Shown here: one piece after another, positions 58,763 to 64,000 of the stretch
Layout of the letters: the number at the start of each line of letters is the position of its first letter
How positions within the stretch are numbered: the first letter of the stretch is position 1
Assembly: GCF_050003625.1 (NCBI RefSeq)
Contig: NC_134398.1
Location: 59,171,641-59,235,640, forward strand
Reading direction: 5' to 3'
Length of the DNA stretch: 64,000 nt
DNA from: Haematobia irritans
Taxonomy: Eukaryota; Arthropoda; Insecta; Diptera; Muscidae
The notes under the pieces: generated by a model
The model's database searches: none
Seen by the model: only the letters and a program-made list of their open reading frames with translations
What the model was told of the DNA's origin: nothing
Translations under genes and position numbers: made by a program

Positions 58763-59020
58763 AAAAGTAATATAATAGTCGGTACGGTTTGAAAAAATAA
58801 AAATAAAATATATAAAATATTTGTTTTGTTTTGTGAGTAAATTTTTCGCTTTGTTTTGAAAATTATAGAAAATCAATAACAAAACAATATACGTTTCACT
58901 ATGTCACCCACATTGTGTATAAAGACGCCTTATAGAAAGAAATACAAGCAAAATAACAACCTCTCCATTCGTCTTCATTTCGGAATTATCAAGTAACATT
59001 CAGTGACGCTAACCTGTTGG
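58763..59020. other. No recognisable feature
   Basis: AT-rich flank of A-beta-2. Confidence 0.45.
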
Positions 59021-59354
59021 AAAAAATTGGTTTATGATTTTCTTATATTTGTAGGGATTGAAATTGTAAAAGGACAAAATCGTTACGAAGCAATTTATTA
59101 AAACTAGAAAGTAGAAGTTGCAAAAATTACTTTTCACAGTTGCGAAAAGGTAACTTTACACACCCTAAAAAATTCCGCTTCTGTTGAAAAAAATTGGTTT
59201 ATGATTTTCTTATATTTGTAGGGATTGAAATTGTAAAAGGACAAAATCGTTAGGAAGAAACTTGTTAAAACTGGAAAGTAGAAGTTGCAAAAATTACTTT
59301 TCACATCTGCGAAAAGGTAACATTACACACCCTAAAAAAATCGCTTCTGTTACA
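59021..59354. repeat. 167-bp tandem duplication ending in a family C-like tip
   Basis: Two copies (59021-59187 and 59188-59354), about 92% alike, each with TTGGTTTATGATTTTC, GGGATTGAAATTGTAAAAGG and finally ACACCCTAAAAAA...CGCTTCTGTT, the outer end of family C. The duplication therefore includes the edge of C4. Confidence 0.75.
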
Positions 59355-59800
59355 TATTGGGGTATATGTAACAGAAGCATATATATATTGGGGTATATGC
59401 TTCAAGCATATATATTTTCAGGATTGGTCCAAACAAAATATTGTTTGTATTGTTCAAATGTTTTATATTTCACCTTTGGTATACACTGGCAGAAAAAAAC
59501 TTTTAATGAAATTTTCTCTGTATATGCGAATATATATTTTTAAGGCCCCAATTGGTTACTTCCATTCTTTTACTTGCAGCTTACTCTCTAGGTCTCTCTT
59601 TCTAAACACATATATGTTTATAGGCTATTTCTAAATTATTATATGTTTGCGTTCAAACATGTTATGTCCCAAATACAATATGTCCTAACATATTAACATA
59701 TATGTCATAAACATGCTATGCTAGTTTATGAACATTATATGCTTGCACTTAAAAATTATGTGTTAAAAAATTTGAGTTCAAAACATATAATTTTTACATA
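59327..59800 (+). mobile_element. Family C copy 4, short and incomplete
   Basis: From CACCCTAAAAAAATCGCTTC through ATATGCTTCAAGCATATA and AAACACATATATGTTTATAG to the AAACATATAATTTTTAC stretch. Lacks the tRNA-like core. Resembles the two ends of C1 joined together, a typical internal-deletion derivative. Confidence 0.55.
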
Positions 59801-59865
59801 ATAAACTAATATTTCAAGGCTAGTCGACGCTGTTGATTCCTAACAAATATTTTAATAAAACATGC

Positions 59866-60381
59866 ACTCAAAAAAAAGTGAACTCTCTATTTCACTAAAG
59901 CCAATTTAACTTTATTTTAGTTCATGGAATTATTATATTTGGAGAAAGTTTCCTTTACTCTAATAATTTTTTGTGTACGTTAGTTAAATTAACTAAAACC
60001 GAGGGAAAAAAATATACTCAAATGAAGCATAAAGATTAACTAAATTCGTGACTTCCACAAAATAGTTCAGAATTTCTTTAAATTTGTAAATTTTACCAAG
60101 AATGCATCCATCATGAACTTCGTATGTCACTAAAGACATTCTTGCAATTTTGAACTCCAAGTTTTTCCTTCAAACTACAAAATTTTCTTTAACAAGTGAA
60201 AAAACTTAGTTATGTCTAATAACTTTTCTTGAATTTGTCGAAAAATATTTACTTATTTTTATGACCTCGGCGTGATGCCAATGTTTGTAATACTGTTTAG
60301 TTAAAATTTTCTACAAATATTCAAAATTTTCTAAAATTAACCGAAGGTTTTCTTCCTGGTGGGTTCACTGTTTTTTCAGTG
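59866..60381. mobile_element. TIR element Y1, about 515 bp
   Basis: Starts CACTCAAAAAAAAGTGAACTC, ends with the reverse complement of CACACTGAAAAAACAGTGAA. Each end is also a small palindrome. The interior has repeated TTTAGTT/AACTAAA phrases. It shares its terminal sequence with family X. Confidence 0.65.
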
Positions 60382-60412
60382 TGTAAATAGTTGAAGAAAA
60401 TATGAGCCTACA

Positions 60413-61416
60413 CTGAAAAAACAATGAACCCTTTTCCATTGCAAAATGAACTAAACTGTAGTAAAATTGACCATGATCTAGCCCTTAAGATTTTTCTCTA
60501 CTTGTCTAGTTTATAATTCTCTTAAATTTTAGTTCATCTATGACATTGTATTTTAGTTCAATTTTACAAAACCATTAGATTTATATACCCCTACCAAGTT
60601 AAAAAGTCAGTATTATATTGGTTAACTTGATTATTTTTTGGGAAACCCGATAATAAAATTTGGTTAACAGTATCTGTAAAATGTCGACGACTACACTATT
60701 TTTATATCAATCATTCCACAGTAAAAAGAACTTAAATAATTAAATGAACAACAAACCGTTATACTATTACGAAAATTTTCATACATTAAAAGTAAACTTT
60801 CTTTAAGCAAAAGTATTTTATTATAAAAACCTATGATGGAAGTTCTTAATACAATGGTTTTTGTGAATAACAATTACGGCCACATGGAACAAGAAAGTAG
60901 TTTGTTTTAACTCGCTGTTTGGACATTTTGACTTATCCTTAATTTTTTATTCATCGTAAGTATATTTTTCACATATCTTGCTGAAAAAAAATTGAATAAT
61001 GAAAATTTTTAAAAATTGTTAAAAAATTAACATGTAATAAAATATAATTTTTTAGCTCTTTATATTAGCTTGTATTATCAAATAATGTAAGAAATTTTCT
61101 TAGATAAACGTTCCTCATAAAGTTTGTACCTGAAACAATTAGAGAAATAATGAATTAAGTAATATATTAACTTATAAAACTGTGTTGTTATCGATGTGAT
61201 GGACATAATAAAATATATATTCTTGTTAAAAAAAGCAAACGTTTTAATATGAAACTTACCAATTCTCTATTAAATTGTACGCTGAGGGGAAATATAAAAA
61301 GTTTTCCAAATTCATTTAGGGTTACTCTGAAATTAAATATTTATTTTTTACATTAAATAAAAACATTAAATTGGTTTCCAAAAATCTAATAAAAGAAATA
61401 ATAATATGCATAAAAA
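60413..61416 (+). mobile_element. Family X copy 2
   Basis: Starts CACTGAAAAAACAATGAACC and follows X1 closely, without the C3 insertion, so it shows the empty C3 site (about 60543-60560). It contains one exon-like unit on the minus strand (61254-61325). Cut on the right by G2 at 61417. Confidence 0.6.
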
Positions 61417-62284
61417 ACAAGTAAGTAAAGTCTACAGTCGGGCGGGGCCGACCATATTATACCCTTCACCCCTATGTAGGCCAAAATTTGTGTTACCATC
61501 TCAACTACTTCACATTTTCTGGAATCTATATAAAGGAGACAATTTTTTTACTTCTACAAAATCTCTAGAATTAAAATTTAAATCGACTAACGCTATCCAG
61601 TTAATTGGAGGGAACTTCCATTGAAAATGGGTCTAAAATGTGTAACAGTCTACCATAACATATTTCCCCAACTCTGGTGTACGTATATATGGGAGCTATA
61701 TATAATCTGAACCGATTTTGACTAAATTTGACATGTATAGTTAGAATAATAATTCTGATATCTATGCGAAATTTCACGTAAATGGAAGTATAACTTTGGC
61801 CCCCTGGTCATATAAGTGCAAATCGGACGGAAGATATATATGGGAGCCATATCTAAACCTGAACCGATTTCAACCAAATTTGGCACAATTACCGATACTA
61901 TTAAACGTACGCCTTGTGCGAAATTTGAAGCAAATCACGGCAAAACCCTGGATTTTGAGGCCATATAAGTTCAAATCGGACTAAAGATATACATGGGAGC
62001 TATATCTAAATCTGAATCGATTTTGACCATATTTGGCACATACAATAGTATCGCTAAAAGTACCGCTTGTGCAAAATTTGAAGTAAGTCGGGGCAAAACT
62101 CTGGCTTTTGAGACCATATAAGTCTAAATCGGATGAAAGATATATATGGGTGCTATATCTAAATCTGAACCGATTTGGCTGATAATTTGCAAGATCTTCG
62201 AGATTCATAAAATATTTGGATGTACGGTAATTCAAGAAAATCGGTTGATAAACACGCTAACTATGACCAAATCGGGGATAAATA

Positions 62285-63216
62285 AAGGGTGATTCTTTTG
62301 AGGTTAGGATTTTCATGCATTAGTATTTGACAGATCACGTGGGATTTCAGACATGGTGTCAAAGAGAAAGATGCTCAGTATGCTTTGACATTTCATCATG
62401 AATAGACTTACGATCTGCCACAACGTCGAATTTTCAGTGAATGGGCCCTAGAAAAGTTGGCAGAAAATCCGCTTTTTTATCGACAAATTTTGTTCAGCGA
62501 TGAGGCTCATTTCTGGTTGAATGGCTACGTAAATAAGCAAAATTGCCGCATTTGGAGTGAAGAGCAACCAGAAGCCGTTCAAGAACTGCCCATGCATCCC
62601 GAAAAATGCACTGTTTGGTGTGGTTTGTACGCTGGTGGAATCATTGGACCGTATTTTTTCAAAGATGCTGTTGGACGCAACGTTACGGTGAATGGCGATC
62701 GCTATCGTTCGATGCTAACAAACTTTTTGTTGCCAAAAATGGAAGAACTGAACTTGGTTGACATGTGGTTTCAACAAGATGGCGCTACATGCCACACAGC
62801 TCGCGATTCTATGGCCATTTTGAGGGAAAACTTCGGAGAACAATTCATCTCAAGAAATGGACCGGTAAGTTGGCCACCAAGATCATGCGATTTGACGCCT
62901 TTAGACTATTTTTTGTGGGTCTACGTCAAGTCTAAAGTCTACAGAAATAAGCCAGCAACTATTCCAGCTTTGGAAGACAACATTTCCGAAGAAATTCGGG
63001 CTATTCCGGCCGAAATGCTCGAAAAAGTTGCCCAAAATTGGACTTTCAGAATGGACCACCTAAGACGCAGCCGCGGTCAACATTTAAATGAAATTATCTT
63101 CAAAAAGTAAATGTCATGGACCAATCTAACGTTTCAAATAAAGAACCGATGAGATTTTGCAAATTTTATGCGTTTTTTTTTTTAAAAAGTTATCAAGCTC
63201 TTAACAAATCACCCTT
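62285..63216 (+). mobile_element. rosa-type mariner R3, internally deleted, 932 bp
   Basis: AAGGGTGATT at both ends, TA on both sides (62283-62284 and 63217-63218). Near-identical to R2 outside the deletion, but the deletion is different: the retained 5' part stops after AATAGACTTAC (MNRLT) and the rest resumes at GATCTGCCACAACG (LPQRR). Confidence 0.85.
62406..63110 (+). pseudogene. rosa-type (DD41D) mariner transposase, catalytic domain only
   Basis: Open from the codon after TAG (62403-62405) to TAA at 63108-63110, but with no ATG near the start. It retains 17 more upstream residues than R2 (LPQRRIFSEWALEKLAENP). Catalytic aspartates lie in FSDEAHFW, FQQDGATCH and CDLTPLDYFLW. The DNA-binding half is missing. 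As with R2 it can only be non-autonomous, unless a complete copy elsewhere supplies the enzyme. Confidence 0.85.
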
Positions 63217-63468
63217 TATGTATTTCAGCTATATCTAAATCTGAACCGATTTTTTCCAAATTTCCAAAACCAATAGCGATTGTCTCTGCCCCAAGAAACG
63301 GCCCTATGCCAAATTTGAGGACGATCGGACTTCAATTGCGAGCTGTACTTTGTGCACAAAATTACATATACAGAGAGACGGACAGACAGACAGACAGACG
63401 GACATCGCTAAATCGACTCAGAATTTAATTCTAAGCCGATCGGTATACTAAAAGATGGGTCTATGACA

Positions 63469-64000
63469 GGGATGGGCAGAGAGGATTTGTGTTTGTGTGC
63501 GTTTTCAATTGATCGCTCTCTTTATGCACTTCGAGAAATGATACTTAATAATTATATTAAGTTAGTTTTTTTATGAGATTTTTATGAAAGACTTTAAAGA
63601 CGTATTTCTGTCATTGATACAGAATTTTAATGTAATTAACTTCTTAACGAAACGAAACATTATTTCGATGTCCAAAGAGGCACTGTACTAAAAAATTACC
63701 ATATAAAATCGTAAAATATTAACTGTTTTCTGTTTATAGTGTATTTTCTTTTGATTCGAAATAGTAAAATAAATGATATTTTTAGGTTTTCAAATACGCA
63801 CAATAGAAAAAATTCAATAATTATTAAAAAAATATTTTTTATTACATCTGGTTATTATTTAATTGAAAGTTATGAATTCTGGAAACAAAAAATTATATTG
63901 CAAGTACTCATTTGTTTCGAATTTCATGTAATCGCTGAACAACATGCGACAACACTCCCAGCACGATCGGTTGCTCAAGCGAGACTGAAATGTGTTTTCA
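63469..64000. other. No recognisable gene or repeat
   Basis: AT-rich sequence to the window edge without open frames or repeat ends that I can support. Confidence 0.5.

Larger units (their letters stand above)
61417..63468 (-). mobile_element. DINE/HINE-like element G2, 5' truncated, carrying rosa R3
   Basis: Reverse copy of family G: ACTTGT end at 61417, hairpin GTCGG/CCGAC at 61436-61452, microsatellite of GACA/GACG near 63376-63403. It ends at 63468 inside the region that follows the subterminal repeat of G1, so the TATACCC start is missing. R3 is inserted at 62285-63216. Confidence 0.7.

Noticed and set aside
1..64000. Endogenous viral or LTR-retrotransposon sequences
   Set aside because: I saw no long terminal repeats, primer-binding sites, or gag, protease, integrase or envelope-type frames; the only retroelements are the LINE relic and the SINE.

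Overview
The window is repeat-dense, AT-rich eukaryotic DNA, almost certainly from a higher fly. Muscid or another calyptrate is the best guess; the species cannot be fixed from sequence alone. The reasons are DINE-1/HINE-like repeats with TATACCC starts, GTCC microsatellites and ACTTGT ends; relics of irritans-group (Himar1-type) mariner; rosa-type (DD41D) mariner; a tRNA-headed SINE; hAT, foldback and I/R1-type LINE relics; and short introns with GTAAGT donors. There are no bacterial operons, rRNA genes, CRISPR arrays or viral genomes. I see one plausible host-type gene (a DUF4806-like protein, three exons, 30132-30786) and one possible single exon (22480-22682, minus strand). Nearly everything else is mobile DNA, mostly nested.

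Family names A to N, R and X/Y are local labels. DINE/HINE-like families A (nine full copies of about 1.73 kb), A-beta (two composite copies), B (three), G (two) and the relics make up roughly 27 kb. Where the empty site can be read, in a sister repeat or an interrupted reading frame, these insertions lie between two T residues without target duplication, as expected for Helentron-derived elements. No Rep/helicase gene is present, so any mobilising enzyme must be encoded elsewhere.

Layout: 1-3359, rosa fragment, G1 and relics. 3360-12033, a hAT-type MITE (F1) holding a hAT transposon, itself broken by B1 (carrying A1) and by a foldback element. 12327-13176, small MITEs. 13178-19950, a LINE relic broken by TIR element J, which holds B2, which holds C1, which holds a rosa element, and separately by D1. 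19965-22731, D2, K and a possible exon. 23404-32843, A2, an old DINE relic with a Himar1-like mariner, A3, the DUF4806-like gene and A4. 32844-36545, a 116-bp satellite interrupted by A-beta-1 (carrying A5). 36706-38854, a second Himar1-like relic carrying F2 and a SINE. 39256-45570, C2 (with A6) and X1 (with C3). 45856-52274, A7, a non-autonomous hAT and B3. 53262-58762, A-beta-2 carrying A8 and A9. 59021-63468, tandem repeats, C4, Y1, X2 and G2 with a third rosa element.

The most interesting observations are: (1) A-beta appears to have moved as a composite, because both copies hold an A element at the same internal site yet have unrelated flanks; (2) TIR families C and D share a core of two divergent tRNA-like Pol III modules; (3) rosa transposons have lost their DNA-binding half through different deletions while keeping an open DDE domain; (4) family X carries a repeated micro-exon-like unit with splice-site-like edges on its minus strand.
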